A DNA stretch of 64,000 nt from Moritella sp. JT01. Lineage in GTDB: Bacteria; Pseudomonadota; Gammaproteobacteria; Enterobacterales; Moritellaceae. The notes under the pieces were generated by a model. That model made no database searches. It saw only the letters and a program-made list of their open reading frames with translations, and was not told the DNA's origin. A program made the position numbers and the translations under genes. Below are positions 9,489 through 20,049 of this stretch, in pieces (the stretch's first letter is position 1; each line of letters starts with the position of its first letter). Location: the NCBI RefSeq assembly GCF_001574435.1, contig NZ_LOCN01000030.1, forward strand, positions 1-64,000, written 5' to 3'.

Positions 9489-10457
9489 ATGAAAAAGGCT
9501 ACACTAGTAATCACAGTTATCGCAGCGGCTGCTAGTGTAGCCTATCTAACATTGAATGATAAACCGATAAATAAACAGGCTGTAAAGGCTATTAAGTTAG
9601 CCACTCATTCAGCAGTAATAGTACAAAATAATAAGATCACAGAAGTAGCAATCAAGCATAAAAAAACGATGCCATTAGCCGTCCGCGTCGATAGCTCACC
9701 GATTCAAGCGTCATCTCAGCAAGACACAGAGATTGACCAAACATCATTACGAGATATGTTTGACTATTTTCTATCTGGTTTTGATGAAACAGAAATGGAT
9801 ATTGAACAATTAAAAGCGAACGTCAAAAGATTCATAACAAACAACCCAGAGCGATATAGCACAGCAGATTATGATTTATTCGAACGTTTTCTGTTATATA
9901 AACAATCTTTACTTTCGATAGATGTAAACCAAGACCCTAATATTGATGATTTAGAACGTCTTGATAGTGAATTACGGGATAAACAATTAGCCCTATTTAG
10001 CACAGCAGAACAAAAGTTACTTTTTAATAACGAGAATTTACATCGGCAAGTCACCATCAAAAAACTCTATTTAAAATCTATTGCGGTATCTCAAGAAGAC
10101 TATCGCTACCAGCTTAAAGAAGAGTTGTCCAACTTCCCAGAAGAAATTAGTCGAGTTTATCAAGATGATCTTGTGACATCAGAACTAAATCAAATAGCAA
10201 ACTATGACGACGAACAACAGCGATATATAGCTTATGAAGCGATAGGGCCAGAGGTTGCAGTTAGAATGACAGAACTTGAACATCAAGAAACAGCGCTAGA
10301 TAACAAGATAAAGTCATACTTAACTCAGAGAAGGCAAATTATGAACGATGATAGTCATTTAAATAAAGAAGCCCGCATAGATGACTTAAGATATGCACTC
10401 TTTAATACAGCTGAACAAAAACGCATAAGATCCCTAGAATATATCGACGATCTATAA
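9489..10457 (+). CDS. Lipase-specific foldase (Lif)
   Basis: Membrane-anchored steric chaperone of 322 aa for the preceding lipase. It has a single N-terminal transmembrane segment (about residues 4-21), a variable linker, and the conserved foldase motif RDMFDYFLSGFDE at residues 88-100 (family RxxFDY(F/C)LS). A long helical, charged extension follows, as in the known lipase-foldase complex. The ATG is 1 nt after the lipase stop, so the pair forms one operon. Confidence 0.92.
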   Translation: MKKATLVITVIAAAASVAYLTLNDKPINKQAVKAIKLATHSAVIVQNNKITEVAIKHKKTMPLAVRVDSSPIQASSQQDTEIDQTSLRDMFDYFLSGFDETEMDIEQLKANVKRFITNNPERYSTADYDLFERFLLYKQSLLSIDVNQDPNIDDLERLDSELRDKQLALFSTAEQKLLFNNENLHRQVTIKKLYLKSIAVSQEDYRYQLKEELSNFPEEISRVYQDDLVTSELNQIANYDDEQQRYIAYEAIGPEVAVRMTELEHQETALDNKIKSYLTQRRQIMNDDSHLNKEARIDDLRYALFNTAEQKRIRSLEYIDDL

Positions 10458-10527
10458 TGTGTTTATTACCACCAGTCGATACGAAAACCGAGTAAAGTAG
10501 CATTAATGAAATAAGACAAAATAACTT

Positions 10528-10556
10528 TTGAACATTTTAACAAAGTTGGGTATAAT
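10528..10556 (+). promoter_or_regulatory. Sigma-70 promoter of suhB
   Basis: TTGAAC (10528-10533), a 17-bp spacer and a consensus TATAAT (10551-10556), 45 bp before the suhB ATG. A GC-rich discriminator (CCGCGCCC) follows the -10, a feature of growth-rate or stringently controlled promoters. Confidence 0.75.
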
Positions 10557-10600
10557 CCGCGCCCTAATTCCCGTTCTTTCAAAAATTTGGTGGTAATAGT

Positions 10601-11404
10601 ATGCATCCGATGCTAACAATCGCGATCCGTGCTGCGCGTGACGCAGGCAATGTAATCGTAAAAGCTTATGGCGATCCTGGTAAAACTAAGGTTGAGCAAA
10701 AAGGCACAAATGATTTTGTGACTAACGTAGAAAAAGAAGCTGAAGCAGCTATTATCGCTACAATTAAAAAAGCTTACCCTGAGCATACGATCATCGCAAA
10801 AGAAAGCGGTGCGACTACTGGTGCAGATACAGACTACCAGTGGATCATTGACCCACTAAACGGTCATATTAACTTTATCAAAGGTATTCCACACTTCGCA
10901 GTATCTGTTGCTTTACACGTTAAAGGTAAAGCTGAAGTTGCTGTTATCTTTGATGCTATCGGTGATGAAATTTTCTCTGCTTGTCGTGGTAAAGGCGCTC
11001 AATTAAACGGTTTCCGTTTACGTGCTGGTTCTGCTAAAGATTTATCTGGTACTGTTTTAGCGACAGGCTTCCCACACAGCATGAAGCATCAGCAAGATAC
11101 TTACATGAACATCTTCGGCGCATTATTCACTGAATGTGCTGATATCCGTGCATCTGGTTGTCCTGCACTTAACCTTGCTTACCTAGCAGCTGGTCGTATC
11201 GACGGTTTATGGAGCATGGGTCAAAAGCCTTGGGAAACTGCAGCGGGTAACTTAATCGCTACTGAATCAGGCGCTATCGTCACTGATTTCGCTGGCGGCC
11301 ATGACTTCTTCAAGTCTGGTAACTCAGTTGCTGCATCACCACGTGTACTTAAAGATATGCTTGCTAAGATCCGTCCTAATCTGACTGAATCTTTAGCTAA
11401 ATAA
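10601..11404 (+). CDS. suhB: SuhB, IMPase family, degenerate active site
   Basis: Inositol monophosphatase-family protein of 267 aa, aligned end to end with E. coli SuhB. The metal-binding motifs are altered: VTNVD reads VTNVE (E44), EES reads KES (K67), DPLDGT reads DPLNGH (N87, H89) and WD reads WE (E212). Only D84 of the core set remains. Phosphatase activity is therefore doubtful. E. coli SuhB also acts in rRNA transcription antitermination with NusA, a role reported to be separable from catalysis, and that role could persist here. It has its own strong promoter and terminator. Confidence 0.93.
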   Translation: MHPMLTIAIRAARDAGNVIVKAYGDPGKTKVEQKGTNDFVTNVEKEAEAAIIATIKKAYPEHTIIAKESGATTGADTDYQWIIDPLNGHINFIKGIPHFAVSVALHVKGKAEVAVIFDAIGDEIFSACRGKGAQLNGFRLRAGSAKDLSGTVLATGFPHSMKHQQDTYMNIFGALFTECADIRASGCPALNLAYLAAGRIDGLWSMGQKPWETAAGNLIATESGAIVTDFAGGHDFFKSGNSVAASPRVLKDMLAKIRPNLTESLAK

Positions 11405-11450
11405 TATTGGCGGTAACGCGCTACATTATTAAGTAAAAATCAAGAAAAAA

Positions 11451-11486
11451 AGGCCCAGTACTTGCTATAAGTACTGGGCCTTTTTT
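11451..11486 (+). terminator. Terminator of suhB
   Basis: A perfect 13-bp stem (11451-11463 with 11469-11481), a 5-nt loop and a T-run. The A-run before it would also allow function on the other strand. Confidence 0.9.
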
Positions 11487-11617
11487 AATTTTAAATCACG
11501 ACACTACATAATGACACTTAGTGATAAAATTAGGCATTAGTTTAAAATAAACTCGTTTATGATTAATCACTTTGTTCATTTTTTTGCACAAGCAACCTGA
11601 ATTTCAAGGATGAAACA

Positions 11618-12628
11618 GTGATAATGATAAAATTTAAACGACCTAAAATATTACCGCTAGCAGTGGCCTTAACCGTTACCGCAAGCCTTAGCTTAACCGG
11701 CTGTACCAGTATGCAGCAGGCAGTCGCCGCGAGTCCAAGTGTGAGTAGCGTTTGGGGGGTTGGCGAAATGCCGATAGAAGATCTCAATGCTTTGTACGCC
11801 AACGAGCAGTCACAATGGATGGATGTTAATGGAATGCGCATTCATTACCGTGACGAAGGCAATCCTAATGGTCAACCGATTGTATTAATACACGGTATTT
11901 TATCATCACTGCATACTTGGAAGGAATGGAATAAAGGCTTAGCAGATAAGTACCGGATCATCAGCCTTGATATGCCAGGCTTTGGTTTAACTGGTGGTCC
12001 AGAAAATCCAGACGACTTCTCTGAAGCGCTATTACACTCATCTTTTGAGCAATTTATTGCCCAATTGAAACTCGATGACTTTATTCTGGTAGGCAATTCC
12101 CTCGGCGGTTATGTTTCTGCTTATTATGCAGCGAACTATCCTGATAAAATAAAAAAACTTATCCTTATTGATCCTGCTGGCGCGCCACAGGATCTGCCGT
12201 TTATTTTAAGCTTTGCCAGTATGCCCGGTATCAATGCACTGGTAGCCAATGTGTTTCCTCCTTTCATTATCGCAATGGGAGTTAAGGACGTATACGGTGA
12301 TCAAGATCTAATCACCAAAGAAAATATGGACCGTTATATTCATCTCTCTTTGCGTCCAGGAGCTAAACAAGCCTACGCCAATACGATTGCCATGTTAAAT
12401 GAAAAGAATAATAAACAATCTCCGTTAGACTTTGAATCGATTACGGCACCGACTCTATTAATGTGGGGTCACAAAGACATTTGGGTACCACAAAAACTCA
12501 GCGAGCAATGGTTAGCAAACATCCCAGGATCAAGCTTAATTACTTATCCAAACGCTGGTCATGTACCTATGGAAGAGATCCCACAACAAACACTTAATGA
12601 TGCATTAGCTTTCATTAATTCAAAATAA
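11618..12628 (+). CDS. Alpha/beta hydrolase lipoprotein
   Basis: A 336-aa hydrolase with a lipoprotein signal: lipobox LTGC with C29. The fold motifs are the HG oxyanion segment IHGILSS (about 91-97), the nucleophile S161 in GNSLGG, D287 in WGHKD and H315 in NAGHVP. Substrate unknown; probably an esterase or lipase-like enzyme anchored to the cell envelope. The start is a GTG at 11618 with AAGGA 7 nt upstream; an ATG two codons later is an alternative. It lies near other lipolytic genes (lipase, patatin, fadH). Confidence 0.8.
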   Translation: MIMIKFKRPKILPLAVALTVTASLSLTGCTSMQQAVAASPSVSSVWGVGEMPIEDLNALYANEQSQWMDVNGMRIHYRDEGNPNGQPIVLIHGILSSLHTWKEWNKGLADKYRIISLDMPGFGLTGGPENPDDFSEALLHSSFEQFIAQLKLDDFILVGNSLGGYVSAYYAANYPDKIKKLILIDPAGAPQDLPFILSFASMPGINALVANVFPPFIIAMGVKDVYGDQDLITKENMDRYIHLSLRPGAKQAYANTIAMLNEKNNKQSPLDFESITAPTLLMWGHKDIWVPQKLSEQWLANIPGSSLITYPNAGHVPMEEIPQQTLNDALAFINSK

Positions 12629-12804
12629 TTCGGTTATTCAATAATACGTGGTTATTAACGCTTTTTTCATGGGTTATTAACCGCGTAGCTCCTCATTATT
12701 AGTCTCGCTATTCTAGTTTTTGTCACCGTATCATCATCCCTGCTTAATTTAGCTGTCACAGTACTGTTCAATACTTATCAACGATAAAATATTTATCAAA
12801 TAAC

Positions 12805-12831
12805 ACAAATACTACAAATACTACAAATATT
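12805..12831 (+). repeat. Three copies of a 9-bp tandem repeat
   Basis: ACAAATACT occurs twice, followed by ACAAATATT, just upstream of the patatin gene. No function evident. Confidence 0.5.
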
Positions 12832-12880
12832 GGTATTTACTCTAGGCTTGTTAAAGCAAGCGCAATATATCGAGGTTGCT

Positions 12881-13717
12881 ATGATAAAAACAGCACTTGT
12901 TGTAGAAGGTGGCGGTATGCGTAGCGTATTTACCGCAGGAGTGTTAGATACCTTTTTAGATCAAGGCTATGACCCCTTTGATCTGTTTATTGGTAGTTCA
13001 GCAGGGACGCTAAACCTCTCCGCGTTTATCGCAGGACAAAAAAAATATTCAGTTAGACTCATTAATCATCTTGCTAAATCAACGACTTTTGTCAATTGGA
13101 CTCGCTTTTTAAAAGGCGGAAATGCCATGGAACTTAGAGAATTACATGATTTATTAGCATTCCATGATCCAATAGACCTAAACAAAGCGAAACAACGGCT
13201 AAACTCACGTCCATTTGTCATCACCAGTTGTGATAGATCAAAAGGTGAAGCAAGTTATCAAATAGCGGACCCCAGCCAATGGTTCCAACAAATCATCGCG
13301 TCATGCGCGCTACCTATCGTTTTTCGTCCCGGAGTAAAACTTGGAGATGACATCCACATTGATGGTGGCTTAGTTGATCCTATACCGGTAAAAAAGGCGG
13401 TCGACTTAGGTGCCAATAATATTATTGTGATAAGGACCAGAACTCGACGTTGGGTAGAAAAACTATCCGTTTTAGAACGCCTACTTACGTTCTGGGTTAG
13501 ACACGATACAGTACTCACCAAATTGCTTGATAATTACAGCAAAGAATACAACAGTACTTGCGAATTTATGCGTAATCCACCAGCAGGTATCAATATTATC
13601 GAAATAGCGCCTGATGAAGAACTGCAAACGCCCACGTTAACACGTCAAGTTAGCACACTAGAGGGCGATTATAGCGCAGGTATTAAAGCCGCGACGTTAT
13701 TCTTACAACATCATTAA
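12881..13717 (+). CDS. Patatin-like phospholipase
   Basis: A 278-aa patatin-fold acyl hydrolase with the oxyanion loop EGGGMR (residues 9-14), nucleophile elbow GSSAG (38-42, S40) and the catalytic DGG in HIDGGLVDP. No signal peptide, so it is likely cytoplasmic, as in the YjjU-type branch; phospholipid or lysolipid hydrolysis is probable. I use the ATG at 12881, with GAGG upstream, rather than a TTG at 12830, because the patatin core starts right after it. Confidence 0.85.
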   Translation: MIKTALVVEGGGMRSVFTAGVLDTFLDQGYDPFDLFIGSSAGTLNLSAFIAGQKKYSVRLINHLAKSTTFVNWTRFLKGGNAMELRELHDLLAFHDPIDLNKAKQRLNSRPFVITSCDRSKGEASYQIADPSQWFQQIIASCALPIVFRPGVKLGDDIHIDGGLVDPIPVKKAVDLGANNIIVIRTRTRRWVEKLSVLERLLTFWVRHDTVLTKLLDNYSKEYNSTCEFMRNPPAGINIIEIAPDEELQTPTLTRQVSTLEGDYSAGIKAATLFLQHH

Positions 13718-13730
13718 GCACCAATAAAAA

Positions 13731-13764
13731 TGGGCTGAACACGTTATATCACGTATTCAGCCCA
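13731..13764 (-). terminator. Hairpin between convergent genes
   Basis: Interrupted stem: 9 bp plus 4 bp with one mismatch (13731-13744 with 13751-13764). On the minus strand it is followed by TTTTT, so it fits a terminator for the small gene at 13776-14042. Confidence 0.65.
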
Positions 13765-13775
13765 ACATTGCATTA

Positions 13776-14042
13776 TTATTCGCTGGTAAGTAAAGGGTGG
13801 TCAGCTGGTAATTTTCGAGATATCCAAATGGCTAATTTATGTTTAATATTGAGAGTGGTTTCTTGATCTTTAGCCAAAGGCTGCATCAGTTTATCAAACA
13901 CTAAGGCTTTATAGATATATTGCGCTTTAACGTCTTCTGGATCTGTCGTTGTAAATGTACTACCGCGTTGCTGTAGGTACTGAGTACCTAATGCGATCGC
14001 AGCTTTAAATAATTTTTTTTCATTTTTCAGTTTGGCCATCAT
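13776..14042 (-). CDS. Small protein, DUF5062-like
   Basis: An 88-aa basic, helical protein. The pattern LKNEKKLFKAAIALG near the start and IKHKLAIWISRKLPADHPLL at the end resembles the DUF5062 family of marine gammaproteobacteria as I remember it. No function is known. Two tandem ATGs (14042 and 14039) follow an AGAGGA Shine-Dalgarno; the second has the better spacing. Confidence 0.65.
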   Translation of the reverse strand: MMAKLKNEKKLFKAAIALGTQYLQQRGSTFTTTDPEDVKAQYIYKALVFDKLMQPLAKDQETTLNIKHKLAIWISRKLPADHPLLTSE

Positions 14043-14133
14043 TTCCTCTTCACATCACAGACAGCTAATCTCGCTGAGTACACACTGTTATAGCACGATT
14101 AAGAAAAAATAAATGTGAAATTTAAATTATAAA

Positions 14134-14490
14134 TCAGGTTTTAATTGACTGATATTTTTCAGAATCAATGACATGATGTGCTTCCATCGCGTAAATATCA
14201 TTATATTCATGTTCAATTAACAAACCAAAGTTAGCAGAAAGCAAACCGATATCCTGCAATGATAGATCTTCGAGGGACCAGACGGGTGTTGCATAATCAC
14301 AAATATAATAACCTTGTAATTGCGCACTCGGGTTTTCAACGATCATGAGGCGATCAATGGCATAACACTCATCAATACCTGCAACAGACAAGCAAACATT
14401 ATCAGCCATGAGTAAGACACTGAATGTCACCTTAGAATCTGGCAGTTCTAATAAATAACAGAGTTTTTTAGGCATTGTTACACTCATCAT
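14134..14490 (-). CDS. Hypothetical protein
   Basis: A 118-aa soluble protein I do not recognise. It is acidic and largely beta-like in the first half (KVTFSVLLMADNVCLSVAG) and ends in a hydrophilic tail. The frame opens at a TTG at 14523, but the tandem ATGs at 14490 and 14487 are better starts; neither has a strong Shine-Dalgarno. It stands alone between the DUF5062-like gene and fadH. Confidence 0.55.
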   Translation of the reverse strand: MMSVTMPKKLCYLLELPDSKVTFSVLLMADNVCLSVAGIDECYAIDRLMIVENPSAQLQGYYICDYATPVWSLEDLSLQDIGLLSANFGLLIEHEYNDIYAMEAHHVIDSEKYQSIKT

Positions 14491-14614
14491 AAAAGTTAAA
14501 TTCCATTTTAAAGAGTAGAACAAATTTTAACTATGGCACTCATATTTAGTTAATTCGTTCTATTTTTATCATTTATCATATATAACAGCCATTTTATCCT
14601 GCAACAATAAAACG

Positions 14615-14637
14615 CTCAACGGATAATACCCGCTGAG
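14615..14637 (-). terminator. Terminator of fadH
   Basis: On the minus strand an 8-bp stem with one G-T wobble (14630-14637 with 14615-14622), a 7-nt loop, then GCGTTTTATT. It lies about 35 bp after the fadH stop. Confidence 0.6.
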
Positions 14638-14669
14638 TTTTTTATTAATATAAACCTTATTTCTTCACT

Positions 14670-16715
<2,046 letters not shown>

Positions 16716-16883
16716 TCACCCCATTGCTTTGGCTATTTGGTTCAGAGTTTATTATTTTTATTTTATTAAAAATTTATTCGTTCTTATTTTGTTAAAAGTA
16801 GCGTTAAAGCACGACGGATACAATGCTCATGATATACAATTAATTATCTTTAGTTAGCAAAGATGAATTCTTGACTAGCATGT

Positions 16884-17963
16884 GTGATGACGGATATAGA
16901 TTCAATGACGGAAGCAATAAATTCAAAAGTAAGCTTAGGGGATATTTCGGTTAATTTTTTGCAACAAATGAGTTTAACCAGTAATAAGCTCAGTTGCGAT
17001 ATCAATCCTATTTTAGCCAAATACAATGTCTCCATCGCACAACTCAGTGCCCATCATGGTCGCTTATCTATTCCAAAATATATGCGTATAGGTTTTGAGT
17101 TAATGCAACAAACGGGGCGCGAAGACCTAGGTTTACTGATGGGCGAAAATGTCTGCTTTCAACATTACGGTATGCTGGGGTTTGCCTGTATGTCTGCCAT
17201 TAATATTAGCACCATGGCACAAGTACTCGCCCAATATGAAAGTTTGTTAAGTCAAAATGTACGGGGTCATTCAACGTTTATCACAACGCCAGAGCCGACA
17301 CTCACCTTTTATTCGATTGCCCCTTATAACCCCTATAATTATTTTGTGGTGGATTCTGTTTTGGCAAGCTGGTTCACCTTACTAACCTCTCGAACCATTC
17401 ACTTAACCCAGCCTGTTAATATTATAAAAGCAGTGCATATTGAATACCCAGAACCAAAGAACAGCGAACGCTATCACGCATTTTTCCAATGCCCAGTTAT
17501 TTTTGATTCCACATTTAATGGCTTAGTATTGAATAGTCAGCATATCAAAACACCATTACCCGATGCTTGTATGAGCAGTTATCTGCAAGCCCAGCAGTTA
17601 TGCCAAAATGAGCTACAACAACTGCAACAAAATCAGGATTGGCAAACGAAGGTTATCGAAAAAGTCAGTCATAACTTGGTGGGTAACATGCCCGACATTA
17701 ATCAAGTAGCGGCACTGCTAGGGACATCAGCCTGGACGTTAAGACGCCGCTTATACAAAGAAAATACTAACTATCAAGGTATCATGGATAAAACAAGAAA
17801 AGGTCTGGCATTGAGTTATGTCCGTGATACCCAACTTACCTTCAGTGAAATATCATATTTATTGGGCTTTGCCACACCGGCTGCATTTTATAAAGCCTTT
17901 CGACGTTGGACAGAGAGTACACCAAAGAATTACCGACAAGCGTTTATAAACAAGCGCGAATAA
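16884..17963 (+). CDS. AraC-family transcriptional regulator
   Basis: A 359-aa regulator. Residues from about 40 to 220 match the ligand-binding domain found in OruR/ArgR-type AraC proteins (PF12625-like: RIGFELMQQTGREDLGLLMGE). The C-terminal double helix-turn-helix covers about 270-355 (VAALLGTSAWTLRRRL and FSEISYLLGFATPAAFYKAFRRW). It is divergent from fadH across 171 bp, so a role in fatty-acid control is plausible but inferred. Start uncertain: GTG 16884, ATG 16887 or ATG 16905, none with a clear Shine-Dalgarno. The 3' end overlaps the next gene by 20 bp. Confidence 0.85.
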   Translation: MMTDIDSMTEAINSKVSLGDISVNFLQQMSLTSNKLSCDINPILAKYNVSIAQLSAHHGRLSIPKYMRIGFELMQQTGREDLGLLMGENVCFQHYGMLGFACMSAINISTMAQVLAQYESLLSQNVRGHSTFITTPEPTLTFYSIAPYNPYNYFVVDSVLASWFTLLTSRTIHLTQPVNIIKAVHIEYPEPKNSERYHAFFQCPVIFDSTFNGLVLNSQHIKTPLPDACMSSYLQAQQLCQNELQQLQQNQDWQTKVIEKVSHNLVGNMPDINQVAALLGTSAWTLRRRLYKENTNYQGIMDKTRKGLALSYVRDTQLTFSEISYLLGFATPAAFYKAFRRWTESTPKNYRQAFINKRE

Positions 17964-18405
17964 ATGCCTTAAATTCTAATCTTAGTTGCTCCGCTTCTAG
18001 TTCGCGTTGCTGCAGGCGTAGCAGCTCGATCACACATTCAACGGTACTTAACCCGCCGTCAACTTGATTAGCGCGTAAAATAAACTCAGATGCTTGTGGC
18101 GCGGTTAAGGTGACCTTAGGTAAATCTTTTAAATAGTCACTGCGACTATACATTTTCCGGGCTTCTTGCCAGGTGCTATCCAGCAATACCAAACTATCAA
18201 AATCACTTATTTCATGTTCGCCTTCTGCGTCTGGTGCCAAAATTGCCACCCGGCCGGACTTGATCGCCGTTAACAATTTATTATCGGGTTCTTTACGACG
18301 CCAAGGCACAACACTTGTTTCATCGGGGAGAAACTGTTTAACTAATTTGCCGGTATTACTGCGGCGCGAGAACTCTCTCTCGTGGGTAACAAGGTATATA
18401 TGCAT
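17944..18405 (-). CDS. DTW-domain protein (tRNA acp3U synthase-like)
   Basis: A 153-aa protein with the DTW signature: SNTGKL near residue 16, LLDSTWQEARKMY near 75-87 and a late STVE. DTW enzymes such as E. coli TapT use SAM to put an aminocarboxypropyl group on tRNA uridine. Compared with TapT (about 230 aa), this protein lacks the N-terminal cysteine-rich, probably zinc-binding, segment. It may therefore belong to a shorter subfamily with another substrate. It overlaps the AraC gene tail to tail. Confidence 0.75.
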   Translation of the reverse strand: MHIYLVTHEREFSRRSNTGKLVKQFLPDETSVVPWRRKEPDNKLLTAIKSGRVAILAPDAEGEHEISDFDSLVLLDSTWQEARKMYSRSDYLKDLPKVTLTAPQASEFILRANQVDGGLSTVECVIELLRLQQRELEAEQLRLEFKAFIRACL

Positions 18406-18709
18406 GAATTTCTAACTTCAATCGATGAAACAGGATAAATACTAAATAAGAGGTAAAGTAACCGCTATCATTATACTCTACAGTAGGTATCAACTAAGCT
18501 GTAAATATGACGAGGATCTACTATGTTCGCATTTAGTAAACACATTATCAGTAAATTACGCTATATCTTATCACTGTTTTTTAGTCCTAACGAACCCGCT
18601 AAATCCAATATGATTTTTATGACAATATAATCATCAGCTAAGATACACATTATTATCATCGATAAGGTGTACCTTCTATTTTCATCTTATCTATTCATAA
18701 AGGGAATAC
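18406..18709. other. Intergenic region with one possible small ORF
   Basis: A 304-bp AT-rich region between the DTW gene and msrC. It should carry both promoters. The only structure I can point to is the 35-aa ORF at 18523-18630, listed separately. Confidence 0.5.
18523..18630 (+). CDS. Possible 35-aa small protein
   Basis: An ATG with a GAGGA Shine-Dalgarno 7 nt upstream opens a 35-codon frame ending in TAA. The product is basic at the N-terminus with a hydrophobic middle (YILSLFFS), so it could be a small membrane-associated protein. I recognise no family. Only the good ribosome site and the absence of another gene here support it. Confidence 0.35.
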   Translation: MFAFSKHIISKLRYILSLFFSPNEPAKSNMIFMTI

Positions 18710-19171
18710 ATGTCTAAAACCCAACTTTATCAGCGTCTAGCCCAGCAAGCAGACGCTTTAATGGCTGAAGAAACAAACTTAATTGCCAACTTAGCTAACC
18801 TAAGTGCTTTATTATTCATGGAGCTGGAAGATATTAATTGGGCGGGTTTTTATCTTTACGAAAATGACGAGTTAGTATTAGGTCCTTTCCAAGGTCTACC
18901 TGCTTGTATTCGTATTCCGGTTGGCCGAGGTGTTTGCGGTACAGCTGCAAGTACATTACAGACACAACTAGTAACGGATGTGCATGACTTCCCAGGCCAT
19001 ATTTCCTGTGATGCCGCCAGCAACTCAGAAATAGTGGTACCGATTGTTGTTAACGATAAGTTGATCGGAGTGCTGGATATAGACAGTCCAAGCATTGGTC
19101 GTTTTGATAATGATGACTTAATGGGGGCAGAACTACTTGTTAGCCAACTCGTTAAGCGTTTAACAGCCTAA
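18710..19171 (+). CDS. msrC: Free methionine-(R)-sulfoxide reductase
   Basis: GAF-domain enzyme (fRMsr) of 153 aa that reduces free methionine-R-sulfoxide using a cysteine relay and thioredoxin. It has WAGFYLY near residue 44, GPFQGLPACIRI, GRGVCGTAA and HDFPGHISCDAASNSEIVVP; the three cysteines fit the catalytic and resolving positions. Length is typical. Confidence 0.9.
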   Translation: MSKTQLYQRLAQQADALMAEETNLIANLANLSALLFMELEDINWAGFYLYENDELVLGPFQGLPACIRIPVGRGVCGTAASTLQTQLVTDVHDFPGHISCDAASNSEIVVPIVVNDKLIGVLDIDSPSIGRFDNDDLMGAELLVSQLVKRLTA

Positions 19172-19210
19172 AACGACGATGATTCACCGTCGATATTAAT
19201 GAGTAAATAA

Positions 19211-19795
19211 TTATAACGATAAGGCCTGTAATTCATAGGCACAGGTCTTTGTTATGATCGCAATACGACGGCCTAAGTATTTCGCGGTATCCAGATCACT
19301 GCGGTGTACTTCCCCTTCAGGATTATGACCAACAACACCTAACTGACATCCTAGACGATTTAGCCCCACGCTATTATAACCACCCGCAATATCGAGCCCA
19401 ATCCATAACATGCCATGCTGACTGGCTAATGTCGCCATATATTGAACTGTGTTTGCCTGATCGCCGTTAAGGCAACTACCGACGGTAAAACCACCAGCAA
19501 ATTTATTACGCCATTGCTGGCTATCCCAGCGCTCACTTGTCGCATCGGCAAACGCTTTAAACTGACCTGCAACACCGCCCATATAAGTTGGTGAACCAAA
19601 TATAATGGCATCGGCATTATCCAGTAAACACATCAACTCATCATTATCAAAGCGGCCTTCAAACATGTCCCAAGTTTGTACCGGGCATTCAATGACTTTA
19701 ACATCTTCAACGGTGTTAATACCTGAGATCACTTCTCGAGCCAGCGCCTGAGTTGAACCTGACGCCGAAAAATACACGACTGCAACGATGGTCAA
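19211..19795 (-). CDS. Flavodoxin-family protein
   Basis: A 194-aa flavodoxin-fold protein of the WrbA/NAD(P)H oxidoreductase sort. The FMN phosphate loop is SASGSTQAL (about 10-18), then FGSPTYMGGVAGQFKAF near 66-82. The start is a TTG at 19795 with a good GAGAGG Shine-Dalgarno, which gives the expected first strand (TIVAVVYFS). Substrate unknown; quinone or nitro-compound reduction is common in relatives. Confidence 0.8.
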   Translation of the reverse strand: MTIVAVVYFSASGSTQALAREVISGINTVEDVKVIECPVQTWDMFEGRFDNDELMCLLDNADAIIFGSPTYMGGVAGQFKAFADATSERWDSQQWRNKFAGGFTVGSCLNGDQANTVQYMATLASQHGMLWIGLDIAGGYNSVGLNRLGCQLGVVGHNPEGEVHRSDLDTAKYLGRRIAIITKTCAYELQALSL

Positions 19796-20003
19796 ACAAA
19801 ACCTCTCACGCTATCCATAATCATGAACCTATATCCCTATTTACATCTAACACTACTAATAGTGTAGTGCTGCACTGAATATCTGCTGCATAAATACAGA
19901 CATTCAGTTAATCACAAATAGTATCAGTCTTTGCGCTAAGGTATACAATTAAACACCGCAAATATGATTTAAATATTCCTGTTACTGATTTTCAAGCATA
20001 AAA
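19796..20003. other. Intergenic region, nothing clear
   Basis: About 200 bp upstream of the flavodoxin gene, AT-rich. Only a short ACACTA/TAGTGT dyad near 19850-19865 stands out. No gene seen. Confidence 0.4.
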
Positions 20004-20027
20004 AAAGGCCTGTAAAAACAGACCTTT
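20004..20027 (-). terminator. Terminator of der
   Basis: A 10-bp stem with one G-U wobble and a 4-nt loop; on the minus strand a run of T follows. It is just after the der stop and ends the housekeeping block. Confidence 0.8.
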
Positions 20028-20049
20028 CTATCAATAACAACTTACGCTA

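Noticed and set aside
12805-12831. Microsatellite or CRISPR-like repeat
   Set aside because: Only three 9-bp copies with no spacers; too short to mean much.
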